From the NCBI GenBank assembly GCA_018650465.1, contig JABIFY010000098.1, positions 1 to 35,096 on the forward strand: 35,096 nt of DNA, read 5' to 3'. The notes beneath the pieces were generated by a model. The model had not been told where the DNA came from. It worked only from the letters and a program-made list of their open reading frames with translations, and made no database searches. Below, in pieces: positions 18,910 to 26,596 of this stretch (its first letter is position 1; the number at the start of each line of letters is the position of its first letter). A program made the position numbers and the translations under genes. This stretch comes from Alphaproteobacteria bacterium. GTDB taxonomy: Bacteria; Pseudomonadota; Alphaproteobacteria; UBA2966.

Positions 18910-19828
18910 CGGTTTTTTCTTCAGAAGGGGCGTCCACTGCAGGCGGTAAAGCTGCCAGGCTTTTTATGATGCGGCTTTCATCGCGGTTCATCATCATATC
19001 CACAATGCGGCTTAAGGTGTCCCGCAGTTCATGACGGTGAACAACCATATCAATCATGCCATGTTCCAGCAGATATTCGGCCCGTTGAAATCCGTCCGGC
19101 AATTTTTCGCGAATGGTATCCTGGATCACCCGCTGACCGGCAAATCCGATCAGGGCACCCGGTTCGGCAATGTGAATATCGCCGATCATGGCGTAGGAGG
19201 CCGTCACCCCGCCCGTGGTTGGATCGGTTAGCACGACGATATAGGGAAGTCCCGCTTCCTGGACCATTTCAACAGCGATCGTCGTGCGCGGCATTTGCAT
19301 CAGGGATAAAATTCCCTCCTGCATGCGGGCACCACCGGCGGCGGCAAAGATGATCAGCGGTTTGCTATCGGCAACGGCGCGTTCCGCACCGGCCAGCATA
19401 GCCTCACCCGCAGCCAGACCCATGGAGCCACCCATAAAGGCAAAATTCTGCACGCAGGTGATGATGCCCAGACCGTTCATGGTGCCACTGGCAACCACCA
19501 TGGCTTCGTCTTCGCTGGTCTTGGCGCGGGCATCTTTCAGACGATCAGTATATTTTTTCACATCGCGGAATTTTAGCGGATCCGCAGGCACGTCCGGCAC
19601 GGCAATACGTTCAATCGTGCCGTCATCCAACAGCTGTTCCAGGCGTTGGCGGGCGTTCAGGCGCATATGGTGGTCGCAATGCGGGCAAACCCGCATGGCA
19701 GCATCCAGGTCACGATGAAAAATCATCTGGCCGCAGGATGGGCACTTTTCCCACAGGGTTTCACGATCATCCTGCTTGCGGACAAGGGCCCTGATTTTGG
19801 GGCGAACAAAATTGGTAAGCCAGTTCAT
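18863..19828 (-). CDS. accD: Acetyl-CoA carboxylase carboxyltransferase subunit beta AccD
   Basis: Zinc-binding half of the carboxyltransferase that moves the carboxyl group from biotin-BCCP to acetyl-CoA, forming malonyl-CoA for fatty acid synthesis. The four-cysteine zinc ribbon is CPSC (29-32) and CPHC (48-51). The crotonase-fold core has [22 protein letters not shown] and [14 protein letters not shown]. The Asp/Glu/Ala-rich C-terminal tail (from about 297) is variable in the family. It starts 23 bp after trpA; linkage of trp genes with accD-folC is common in proteobacteria. 321 residues. Confidence 0.97.
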   Translation of the reverse strand: MNWLTNFVRPKIRALVRKQDDRETLWEKCPSCGQMIFHRDLDAAMRVCPHCDHHMRLNARQRLEQLLDDGTIERIAVPDVPADPLKFRDVKKYTDRLKDARAKTSEDEAMVVASGTMNGLGIITCVQNFAFMGGSMGLAAGEAMLAGAERAVADSKPLIIFAAAGGARMQEGILSLMQMPRTTIAVEMVQEAGLPYIVVLTDPTTGGVTASYAMIGDIHIAEPGALIGFAGQRVIQDTIREKLPDGFQRAEYLLEHGMIDMVVHRHELRDTLSRIVDMMMNRDESRIIKSLAALPPAVDAPSEEKTDADDASDAAPVETDS

Positions 19829-19851
19829 GCGCTACTTATTCCATAAATTTA

Positions 19852-20700
19852 TCAATTATGCGCGCTGTGCACGCCTTCTGCCAGACTGCGCCCCAAAGCA
19901 ACGACCTTGTCGACCAGGTCCGATTTGGCCTGGTTCTGATTATCGAGGTTTTCTTCTACCACGGCAATCAAGGCCGAGCCCACAACAGCACCATCAGCCG
20001 TTGCGGCGATGGCTTTGGCCTGTTCCGGCGTGCGAATACCAAAGCCAACCACAACTGGCAAGTCAGTATGGCGCTTGATGCGCGCCACAGCTTGTTCCAC
20101 AGCGTCGGCTTCTGGTGCAGCGCCACCGGTGATGCCCGCGATGGACACATAATAGACAAAGCCGGATGTGTTGGCGAGCACGGCGGGCAAGCGCTTGTCA
20201 TCTGTCGTCGGTGTGGCCAGGCGAATAAAACTGAGACCGGCTTCAAGTGCCGGCAAACAGAGTTCGCTGTCTTCTTCCGGCGGCAGGTCAACGATGATCA
20301 GGCCATCAACGCCAGCGGCCTTAGCATCTGCCAAAAACGTATCAACACCGTAATAGTGAATGGGATTATAGTAGCCCATCAGAATGATGGGTGTGTCTGT
20401 ATCATCGGCGCGGAAATCGCTGACCAGCGTCAAAGTCGATTTCAGGCTGGCACCCGCGGCTAGCGCCCGCAAACCTGCCGCCTGAATGGAAGGGCCGTCC
20501 GCCATGGGGTCAGTGAAAGGCATGCCCAGTTCAAGCACGTCAACGCCTGCTGCCACCAGGCCCTTGGCAATTTTCAGCGAGGTTTGTTGGTCCGGGTCGC
20601 CTGCCATGATAAAGGAAACAAAAGCCGCACGGCCCTCAGCCTTACATGCTGCAAAGCGCGCATCGAGGCGAGCAGTATCGCCGACTTTGGGCGTGCTCAT
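19852..20700 (-). CDS. trpA: Tryptophan synthase alpha subunit TrpA
   Basis: Cleaves indole-3-glycerol phosphate to indole and glyceraldehyde-3-phosphate; indole is channelled to TrpB. The catalytic pair corresponding to E. coli Glu49 and Asp60 is seen as Glu57 (LELGMPF) and Asp68 ([10 protein letters not shown]). Phosphate-binding glycines are at GFGIRTPEQ and GAVVGSALI. Length 282 is slightly above E. coli (268). The start overlaps the trpB stop as ATGA (4 bp), so the two subunits are probably translationally coupled. Confidence 0.97.
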   Translation of the reverse strand: MSTPKVGDTARLDARFAACKAEGRAAFVSFIMAGDPDQQTSLKIAKGLVAAGVDVLELGMPFTDPMADGPSIQAAGLRALAAGASLKSTLTLVSDFRADDTDTPIILMGYYNPIHYYGVDTFLADAKAAGVDGLIIVDLPPEEDSELCLPALEAGLSFIRLATPTTDDKRLPAVLANTSGFVYYVSIAGITGGAAPEADAVEQAVARIKRHTDLPVVVGFGIRTPEQAKAIAATADGAVVGSALIAVVEENLDNQNQAKSDLVDKVVALGRSLAEGVHSAHN

Positions 20701-21914
20701 ATTTCAACTCCCAACGCGTCTGCCACCGTAAAGATATCCTTGTCGCCGCGACCACACATATTCATCACCAGAATATGGTCACGCGGCAGGTCAGGTGCAA
20801 TCTTCATGACGTGGGCCAGGGCGTGGGCGGGTTCCAGGGCCGGGATGATGCCTTCGATACGGCTGCACAACTGGAAGGCTTCCAGGGCTTCTGTATCGGT
20901 AACGGAAACATAATCAACGCGCCCCAGGTCATGCAGCCAGGAATGCTCCGGGCCAATGCCGGGGTAATCAAGTCCGGCTGATATGGAATGGGCTTCGATG
21001 ATCTGGCCATCGTCGTCCTGCAGCAAATATGTCCGGTTGCCATGCAGGACACCGGGCTGGCCGCCGGTCAGGGATGCGGCGTGCTTGTCAGTGTCAACAC
21101 CGTGCCCGCCGGCTTCAACGCCGACAATTTTGACCGTTTCGTCATCCAAAAAGGGATGGAACAAACCGATGGCATTTGAACCACCACCGATACAAGCCAC
21201 AAGGGTGTCGGGCAAACGTCCCTCGGCCTTATGCATTTGTTCTTTTGTTTCGTTGCCGATGACAGACTGAAAATCACGCACCAGGGCCGGATAGGGATGC
21301 GGCCCAGCCGCTGTACCAATAATATAGAAAGTGTCTTCAACATTGGTGACCCAGTCCCGCAACGCCTCATTCATGGCGTCCTTCAGGGTTGAAGACCCGG
21401 ACGTTACCGGAATGACCTCGGCCCCCAGCAGACGCATGCGAAAGACGTTGGGTTGTTGGCGTTCAATATCCACAGCACCCATGTAAACCGTACAGGGCAG
21501 ACCAAAGCGGGCGGCGACTGTCGCGGTCGCCACGCCATGTTGACCAGCCCCGGTTTCGGCAATGATGCGGGTTTTTTTCATGCGGCGGGCCAGCAAAATC
21601 TGGCCCATACAATTGTTGATTTTGTGCGCGCCGGTGTGGTTCAACTCATCGCGCTTGAAATAGATTTTGGCCCCGCCCAGGTGATCGCTTAGTCGTTCAG
21701 CATGATACAAGGGGCTGGGACGCCCCACATAATGTTCCAGGAAATAATCCAGTTCCTGCTGAAAGGACGGGTCAACCTTGGCCGCTTCCCAGGCTTCTTC
21801 CAGTTCAAGGATCAGGGGCATTAGAGTTTCAGCAACGAAACGACCACCATAAATGCCAAAATGTCCGCTTTCGTCAGGTCCGGCGCGATAGGTATTGGGC
21901 TTGTCCAAAATCAT
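20697..21914 (-). CDS. trpB: Tryptophan synthase beta subunit TrpB
   Basis: PLP enzyme that joins indole and serine to tryptophan. The PLP lysine is Lys98 in HTGAHKINN, preceded by FKRDELN. The PLP-phosphate loop reads [13 protein letters not shown] and the monovalent-cation region and C-terminal GRGDKD are in place. At 405 residues it is the normal TrpB1 length. It begins 17 bp after trpF. The ribosome-binding site is weak (GAAAG), consistent with coupled translation from upstream genes. Confidence 0.98.
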   Translation of the reverse strand: MILDKPNTYRAGPDESGHFGIYGGRFVAETLMPLILELEEAWEAAKVDPSFQQELDYFLEHYVGRPSPLYHAERLSDHLGGAKIYFKRDELNHTGAHKINNCMGQILLARRMKKTRIIAETGAGQHGVATATVAARFGLPCTVYMGAVDIERQQPNVFRMRLLGAEVIPVTSGSSTLKDAMNEALRDWVTNVEDTFYIIGTAAGPHPYPALVRDFQSVIGNETKEQMHKAEGRLPDTLVACIGGGSNAIGLFHPFLDDETVKIVGVEAGGHGVDTDKHAASLTGGQPGVLHGNRTYLLQDDDGQIIEAHSISAGLDYPGIGPEHSWLHDLGRVDYVSVTDTEALEAFQLCSRIEGIIPALEPAHALAHVMKIAPDLPRDHILVMNMCGRGDKDIFTVADALGVEI

Positions 21915-21931
21915 AACTTTCGTATCTACAG

Positions 21932-22582
21932 TTATCCTGCTGCTTTGACGGCTGTCAAAAAAGCACGAATGCGTTCGGGGTCCTTCCTGCCGGGTTCAAA
22001 CTCGACCCCGGACGATACATCGACGGCGGGTGCTGAGGTTATGGCTATGGCCTCAGCGACATTCTCCGCGTCCAGTCCGCCAGACAACATCCATGGGACC
22101 GACCAACCAAGACCCTGTAAAAGGGTCCAGTCAAAACTGATGGCATTGCCACCTGGCAGCGCGCCAGCCATGGTTTTAGGTGCTTTGGCATCAAACAGCA
22201 ACCAGTCCACGCAAGGCTGATAATCAGCGGCTGTGGCGATGTCGTCAGCCGTTTCAACCTTGATGGCCTTGATCACCGGTTTGTTGAAGGTATCGCGAAT
22301 GGTTTTCACCCGTTCCGGGCTCTCAGCGCCATGTAGCTGTAGCATATCCAGTGGCACGGATTTGAGCACAGCGGCAATCGTCAAATCATCGGCATCGACA
22401 AACAGTCCCACTTTTTGCACCAGTGGCGGGACCATTTCAACCAACATTGTTGCGACCTCAGTCGTCACGGCACGAGGGGACGGTGGATAAAATACAAAGC
22501 CCACCATGTCCGCACCCTCCGCTACTGCATGGACCAGAGTATTGGCGCTGGAAAGGCCACAAATTTTTGTCTGAACAGGCAT
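21932..22582 (-). CDS. trpF: Phosphoribosylanthranilate isomerase TrpF
   Basis: Amadori isomerisation in tryptophan synthesis, converting PRA to CdRP. TIM barrel with the general base Cys8 in KICGL and general acid Asp131 in LLFDAK. Phosphate-binding segments [10 protein letters not shown] and VDVSSGVE are present. 216 residues. It stands alone, not fused to TrpC, and is 2 bp after pyrF. TrpC, TrpD and TrpE are not in the window, which is usual for the split trp arrangement in alphaproteobacteria. Confidence 0.97.
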   Translation of the reverse strand: MPVQTKICGLSSANTLVHAVAEGADMVGFVFYPPSPRAVTTEVATMLVEMVPPLVQKVGLFVDADDLTIAAVLKSVPLDMLQLHGAESPERVKTIRDTFNKPVIKAIKVETADDIATAADYQPCVDWLLFDAKAPKTMAGALPGGNAISFDWTLLQGLGWSVPWMLSGGLDAENVAEAIAITSAPAVDVSSGVEFEPGRKDPERIRAFLTAVKAAG

Positions 22583-22584
22583 GG

Positions 22585-23325
22585 TTATGCTTGCCTGATG
22601 TTGGAAAGACTGTCAGCGATGGCGCTTGCCGCTGCCGCCGGATCAGGGTTTTGGGTAATGGGGCGACCGATGACAAGATGGCTGGCACCGGCCTGCATGG
22701 CTTCTTCCGGGGTCATCACGCGCTTTTGGTCTCCGGCATCTGTGCCGAAAGGGCGAATGCCAGGTACCACCAGAACAAAGTCCGGCCCCAGGTCCTGGCG
22801 CAAAATCTCAATTTCAAGAGGCGAACAAACAATGCCGTCAGCGCCATTTTGTTGCGCCAGGGCCGCCAGACGGCGAACCTGGTCTGTTGGTGAAGCCGCC
22901 ACCCCAACCGCCTTCAGGTCTGCCTGATCAAGGCTTGTCAGGACGGTGACGGCAATAATCAAGGGCCGATCCAGACCAGTTTCTTGTGCCCCAACAGTCG
23001 CCGCATCCGCAGCGGCCTGGATCATGGCTGGACCGCCACTGGCATGGATTGTCATCATGTAGGGCTTCATTGCGCAGGCTATCCGAACAGCACCGGCGAC
23101 GGTGTTTGGTATGTCATGAAACTTGAGATCGAGAAAAAGTGGCACACCGGCAGCATCGCGTGTTTGGTGAATGCCTGCCGGGCCGTGCGCTGTAAAAAAT
23201 TCCTTGCCCAGTTTGATCCCACCAGCCGCACCGCCCAGGTTCACGACCAGCTCTTGCGCGGCTGTCAGGTCGGGGGTGTCGATGGCGCAGAAGATCGGGT
23301 TTGCGATGGCAGACAGGCTGTTCAT
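22585..23325 (-). CDS. pyrF: Orotidine 5'-phosphate decarboxylase PyrF
   Basis: Last step of UMP synthesis, decarboxylating OMP. The catalytic array DxKxxD is Asp66-Lys68-Asp71 (FLDLKFHDIPNTV), with the upstream lysine in GIKLGKEFF. VVPGIRP and GASHLVIGRPIT are the phosphate-binding loops. I chose ATG at 23325 (MNSLSAIANP, 246 aa), 1 bp after the upstream stop and preceded by AGGA at about 10 nt. A start at 23361 would add twelve unconserved residues inside the upstream gene. Confidence 0.96.
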   Translation of the reverse strand: MNSLSAIANPIFCAIDTPDLTAAQELVVNLGGAAGGIKLGKEFFTAHGPAGIHQTRDAAGVPLFLDLKFHDIPNTVAGAVRIACAMKPYMMTIHASGGPAMIQAAADAATVGAQETGLDRPLIIAVTVLTSLDQADLKAVGVAASPTDQVRRLAALAQQNGADGIVCSPLEIEILRQDLGPDFVLVVPGIRPFGTDAGDQKRVMTPEEAMQAGASHLVIGRPITQNPDPAAAASAIADSLSNIRQA

Positions 23326-23326
23326 T

Positions 23327-24280
23327 TTACGTATCCTGTAACTCTGGCAGGCGTTCCGCAATTAATTCGGCGGCGGCGAGGTCTTCAATAGCGGTGCCGA
23401 CGGATTTGAACAAGGTTATTTCCTCATCATGTTTACGACCAGGATGCATGCCTTGCGTAAGCTCGGCCAGATCAGCCTTGATATCTGTCTCCTGAATGAC
23501 ACCAGCGGACAGCGGTTGCACCAGATCACCACCCTCCTGCAAGGCACCTGCTCTTGTATCAACGAACAAGGTGCAGCGTTTGACCGTGGCATCATCAGTT
23601 TCGCGCATGTCCGGGCGAAAAGCGCCGACCAGGTCAACATGAGCTCCTGGTTTCAGCAAATCACCCTGCACCAGGGGATCGACGGATAGAGTGGCACATG
23701 AAATCACATCAGCAGATGGCAAGGCTGAAGCCAGGTTTGATACCCGTTGGGCTTCCAAGCCGCTATCTCTTAAACCTTCCACGATGGCATCAGCATGATC
23801 ATCATTCCGGTTCCACACTGAAACCCGTTTGATTGGCCGCACCGCTGCGTGGGCCCGGATCAAATGCGGGGCCAGAGCACCGGCACCCACCATCAAAAGT
23901 TCGGAGGCATCTTCGCGGGCAAGATAACTGGCCGCCAGGGCTGAGGCGCAGGCTGTGCGACGAACTGTCAGGGCGGCCCCATTGATCATGGCCATGGCCA
24001 CGCCGTTCTCGCCATTGATTAACAGTACCTGGCCGCTGATAGCCGGCAAACCGCGCTCACCATTGTCGGGAAAGACGCTGAGCAGTTTGACAACAATGTG
24101 CCCGCCCTTGCGCCAGGCTGGCATCAACAGCAAGGTGGCATCGCGCTGATGCTCCTTTTCCATGGAATAATGTTGTCGTAGCGGCACTTCAGCACCGTCG
24201 ACAAAGGCCTGGCGGAGTTTTTCGACCAACGCGCGGTAGTCGAGGGCTTCATGAACGGCTTCAGCATCGATTGTTTGCAT
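23327..24280 (-). CDS. Ornithine cyclodeaminase / mu-crystallin family protein
   Basis: NAD(P)-dependent family that includes ornithine cyclodeaminase, alanine dehydrogenases, ketimine and pyrroline-2-carboxylate reductases. Seen: the N-terminal substrate-binding region (LRQHYSM, VVKLLSVFPDN, GLPAISGQVLL), the Rossmann motif MVGAGALAPHLIRAHA, and the characteristic VGAFRPDMRE near residue 225. Length 317 is typical. Substrate cannot be decided: the family changes specificity easily, and reductase activity on cyclic imines is as likely as true cyclodeaminase. It sits between lapA (5 bp) and pyrF (1 bp) and is probably cotranscribed, although it is not a known partner of either. Confidence 0.85.
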   Translation of the reverse strand: MQTIDAEAVHEALDYRALVEKLRQAFVDGAEVPLRQHYSMEKEHQRDATLLLMPAWRKGGHIVVKLLSVFPDNGERGLPAISGQVLLINGENGVAMAMINGAALTVRRTACASALAASYLAREDASELLMVGAGALAPHLIRAHAAVRPIKRVSVWNRNDDHADAIVEGLRDSGLEAQRVSNLASALPSADVISCATLSVDPLVQGDLLKPGAHVDLVGAFRPDMRETDDATVKRCTLFVDTRAGALQEGGDLVQPLSAGVIQETDIKADLAELTQGMHPGRKHDEEITLFKSVGTAIEDLAAAELIAERLPELQDT

Positions 24281-24285
24281 AGGGA

Positions 24286-24654
24286 TCAGTCTGCCTGCCG
24301 GGTGATTGCTGCGGGTTTTTGCTCGGGGCCTGCGTTATCTTCTGGTACTTCTCCGGGCTCGCCCACTGGCGCCGCCAGACGAGATCGCAAGCTGTCAATC
24401 TCACCGTCCTGCAACTTGGCATTTTTCCGCAATCGGCGTACTTCACGGCGCTTACCGCCACCCGCAGCCCAGGCGGAAATTCCACCAGTCAATAAGCCAG
24501 CCAACACTGCCGCCATTAAAGCCGCATAGAGGGGTATGTCAAAAGCAACGGGCAGCGGGTCCAGGTCAATGCGGACAAGGGTTCGATTGGCAACAGCAAA
24601 AGCAGCAACAACCGCGATTACCGGAAGCAGAAATATCCACCAGAGCAGCTTCAT
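24286..24654 (-). CDS. LapA-domain inner membrane protein
   Basis: Small membrane protein of the LapA (DUF1049) family. In E. coli LapA/YciS acts with LapB in lipopolysaccharide assembly control; the alphaproteobacterial relative is presumed similar, which is inference. Two transmembrane segments are seen (about 5-23 and 40-62), with the family's ANRTLVRIDLDPL between them, followed by a charged cytosolic helix (KRREVRRLRKNAKLQ) and a Pro/Glu-rich tail. I chose ATG at 24654 (MKLLWW, 122 aa); an upstream in-frame start at 24723 gives a non-membrane leader that is unlikely. It is downstream of ihfB, a usual neighbour. Confidence 0.82.
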   Translation of the reverse strand: MKLLWWIFLLPVIAVVAAFAVANRTLVRIDLDPLPVAFDIPLYAALMAAVLAGLLTGGISAWAAGGGKRREVRRLRKNAKLQDGEIDSLRSRLAAPVGEPGEVPEDNAGPEQKPAAITRQAD

Positions 24655-24810
24655 GATTGCCGGACTTTCCCAAATTGACGTTGCAAGGACATGGTTTGCA
24701 GCCTTGCCGGGACAGCAAATCAATGTTCATCGAATATTTAAGCGAATCCGATATTATCGGAATCACCTCAGCTTTTGTCGAAATTGCTGTGCAGAGAGTA
24801 ATGGTTTCAG

Positions 24811-24834
24811 ACGTTTCAAAGAAACTTGAAACGT
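24811..24834. promoter_or_regulatory. Perfect 9-bp dyad between ihfB and lapA
   Basis: ACGTTTCAA (24811-24819) and TTGAAACGT (24826-24834) are perfect inverted arms with a 6-bp spacer. There is no T-run on the minus strand, so this does not look like the ihfB terminator. The form (24-bp symmetric site in an AT-rich intergenic region) is operator-like. No known regulator was recognised. Confidence 0.5.
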
Positions 24835-24916
24835 TTTAAGGGATAAAGCCATATCAAAGCCGCGCTGACAATAGCACAGGCATTTCAGAATTGAGGTTTA
24901 AGCCAAGCGTAAAACC

Positions 24917-25237
24917 TCAGCTGTCACCCGAGGCTTCGCTTGCCGGGCCGGCATTTCCATCAGGGTTGAGACGCTCACGCAATTCCTTGCCGGTCTTGAA
25001 AAACGGAATGTGCTTTTCCCCGACCTGAACAGCTTGGCCGGTACGTGGATTGCGCGCAACCCGAGGCGCGCGTTGTTTGACTGAGAAAGCACCAAAGCCG
25101 CGCAACTCAACCCTGTCACCACGCGAAAGCGCCGAAGAAATTTCTTCGAATATCGTTGTGACAATACGTTCAACGTCGCGTTGGTAGAGATGCGGGTTTT
25201 TTTCCGCTAACCGTGCGACCAATTCCGACTTAACCAT
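24917..25237 (-). CDS. ihfB: Integration host factor subunit beta
   Basis: DNA-bending protein that pairs with IhfA; it organises promoters, recombination sites and the nucleoid. The fold and signature match the family: [39 protein letters not shown] with the intercalating proline, and a C-terminal [15 protein letters not shown]. At 106 residues it is about twelve longer than E. coli IHF-beta, because of an acidic Gly/Ala/Ser tail. The ATG is preceded by GGGGG at a normal distance. It lies 171 bp after sppA and 262 bp before lapA. Confidence 0.96.
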   Translation of the reverse strand: MVKSELVARLAEKNPHLYQRDVERIVTTIFEEISSALSRGDRVELRGFGAFSVKQRAPRVARNPRTGQAVQVGEKHIPFFKTGKELRERLNPDGNAGPASEASGDS

Positions 25238-25408
25238 TATCCGGCCCCCTGATGCCGATTTGATTATTTTTCCCGGGCGTCCCTTGATCCAAATCTTGTT
25301 GGGTCAAACTTTCAAGAACGTCCAGATTTTCAACTTACTGGTTGCGACCAGCTTTGTCGTTGGCAATCCTGTCCGCAAAACCAGATGTGCGAAAACAAGT
25401 AAAAAGTA

Positions 25409-26341
25409 TCAGAACAAGCCAGCAGGTTGCCAAAGCGTAAGCAGCCCGTCAAGTGTAAGTCTTTCAGAAAGCAATGTTTTTCCAGATGAAGTCAACAATC
25501 TAGCCAGCAATCCTTTATCTCTGACTTTGATATCAACGTCAAACATTGGCAGATTTCCGGACACGCCATGATTGGTTTTCAGCCACCTTCGGGCGTCGGC
25601 CATACCGCCAAGCTCGTCAATCAACCGAGCATCCAGGGCTTGTCTGCCTGTGAACAAACGACCGTCCGAAGCCAGTTGCACTTCTTCAGCTGACAATTTT
25701 CGTCGATCCGATACCAACTGCACAAACCATTGATGTGTATCGTCGATCAGGTTTTGTGTGGCATCTCTCGCTTCTGCTGTCATGGGTTCAGTTGTCGAGG
25801 GCTGCCCTTTCAAGGGGCCGCTGGCCAGGGTTTCTGCCTTGACGCCAATTTTTTCCAGCAGACCACTCATTTCAGCGGTTTGCAGAATGACACCAATTGA
25901 TCCTGTCAACGATGTTTCGCGGGCGTAGATCCGATCCGCAGCAAGGGCGGTCATATAGCCACCCGATGTGCCGATGGTTCGGATCAGCGCCACAACAGGC
26001 TTGCTGCTGGCCACGTTGCGCAGCGCGTAATAAAGAGTTTCGCCGCCTACAGCTGTGCCGCCAGGGCTATCGATGCGCACGATCAAGGCTTTGGCAGACT
26101 TGCTTTTGGCGATGTCATCCAAGGCTTCCAGGCGGTTCTGGTCATCCAGAATCAAACCGCCCACCTCCATGGTAGCAACATGATCGCCATCACCCGCCAA
26201 TTGTGATGGAACCAGATCGGTATAGGTCGCAATACCGGCGTAGGCCAACGCGGCAAAGGCCGCGATTGCTGTAAGTCGCCAGGCAATCAACTGGCGTTTC
26301 AGGCGTCGTCGATCGACGATCGCATCTGCATCAAGTGACAT
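25409..26341 (-). CDS. sppA: Signal peptide peptidase SppA (short form)
   Basis: Membrane-anchored serine protease that clears cleaved signal peptides in the periplasm. One N-terminal transmembrane anchor (about 21-40) precedes a single S49 domain: VRIDSPGG, the nucleophile Ser126 in GTSGGYMTA, GSIGVI, and the general base Lys178 in GPLKGQPS. At 310 residues this is the half-length, single-domain form that would assemble as a higher oligomer, not the 618-residue E. coli form. The neighbourhood rpsA-sppA-ihfB is usual in alphaproteobacteria. A likely own promoter lies upstream. Confidence 0.94.
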   Translation of the reverse strand: MSLDADAIVDRRRLKRQLIAWRLTAIAAFAALAYAGIATYTDLVPSQLAGDGDHVATMEVGGLILDDQNRLEALDDIAKSKSAKALIVRIDSPGGTAVGGETLYYALRNVASSKPVVALIRTIGTSGGYMTALAADRIYARETSLTGSIGVILQTAEMSGLLEKIGVKAETLASGPLKGQPSTTEPMTAEARDATQNLIDDTHQWFVQLVSDRRKLSAEEVQLASDGRLFTGRQALDARLIDELGGMADARRWLKTNHGVSGNLPMFDVDIKVRDKGLLARLLTSSGKTLLSERLTLDGLLTLWQPAGLF

Positions 26342-26392
26342 GGCTCAGACCTCCTGTGCTGTGTTTTCAGACCAACCAACCGCACAAAATCA

Positions 26393-26424
26393 GGGACTAT
26401 AGGTCCCAAAAGTTTATTGTAGCA
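26393..26424 (-). promoter_or_regulatory. Probable sppA promoter with extended -10 and 5' hairpin
   Basis: On the minus strand an extended -10, TGC followed by TACAAT (26416-26424), lies about 75 bp upstream of the sppA start in AT-rich DNA. A TTGACT (26443-26448) is 21 bp upstream, too far for a standard -35, so the extended -10 would carry the promoter. Just after the expected transcription start is a 5-bp perfect hairpin GGGAC/GTCCC (26393-26407), which would cap the mRNA. Confidence 0.4.
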
Positions 26425-26530
26425 AATTTTTGGTTAAAAAAAAGTCAATAATTAAAAGGCATTAGGATGTGATCTTTTCGACTTGATTCAATAAAGACCG
26501 GTAAATGATTCAATCAGGCGGCTAAATATC

Positions 26531-26565
26531 AAAAAACCCGACAGTCTGTCTCCAGATTGCCGGGT
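26531..26565 (-). terminator. Intrinsic terminator after rpsA
   Basis: On the minus strand an 8-bp stem ACCCGGCA / TGTCGGGT (one G-U pair) is topped by a second 4-bp stem TCTG/CAGA closing a GAGA tetraloop. It is followed directly by six T residues (26531-26536). It lies 32 bp past the rpsA stop and separates rpsA from sppA. Confidence 0.93.
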
Positions 26566-26596
26566 AATTTTGCTTGAAAAAGCTGTATCAGACGAT

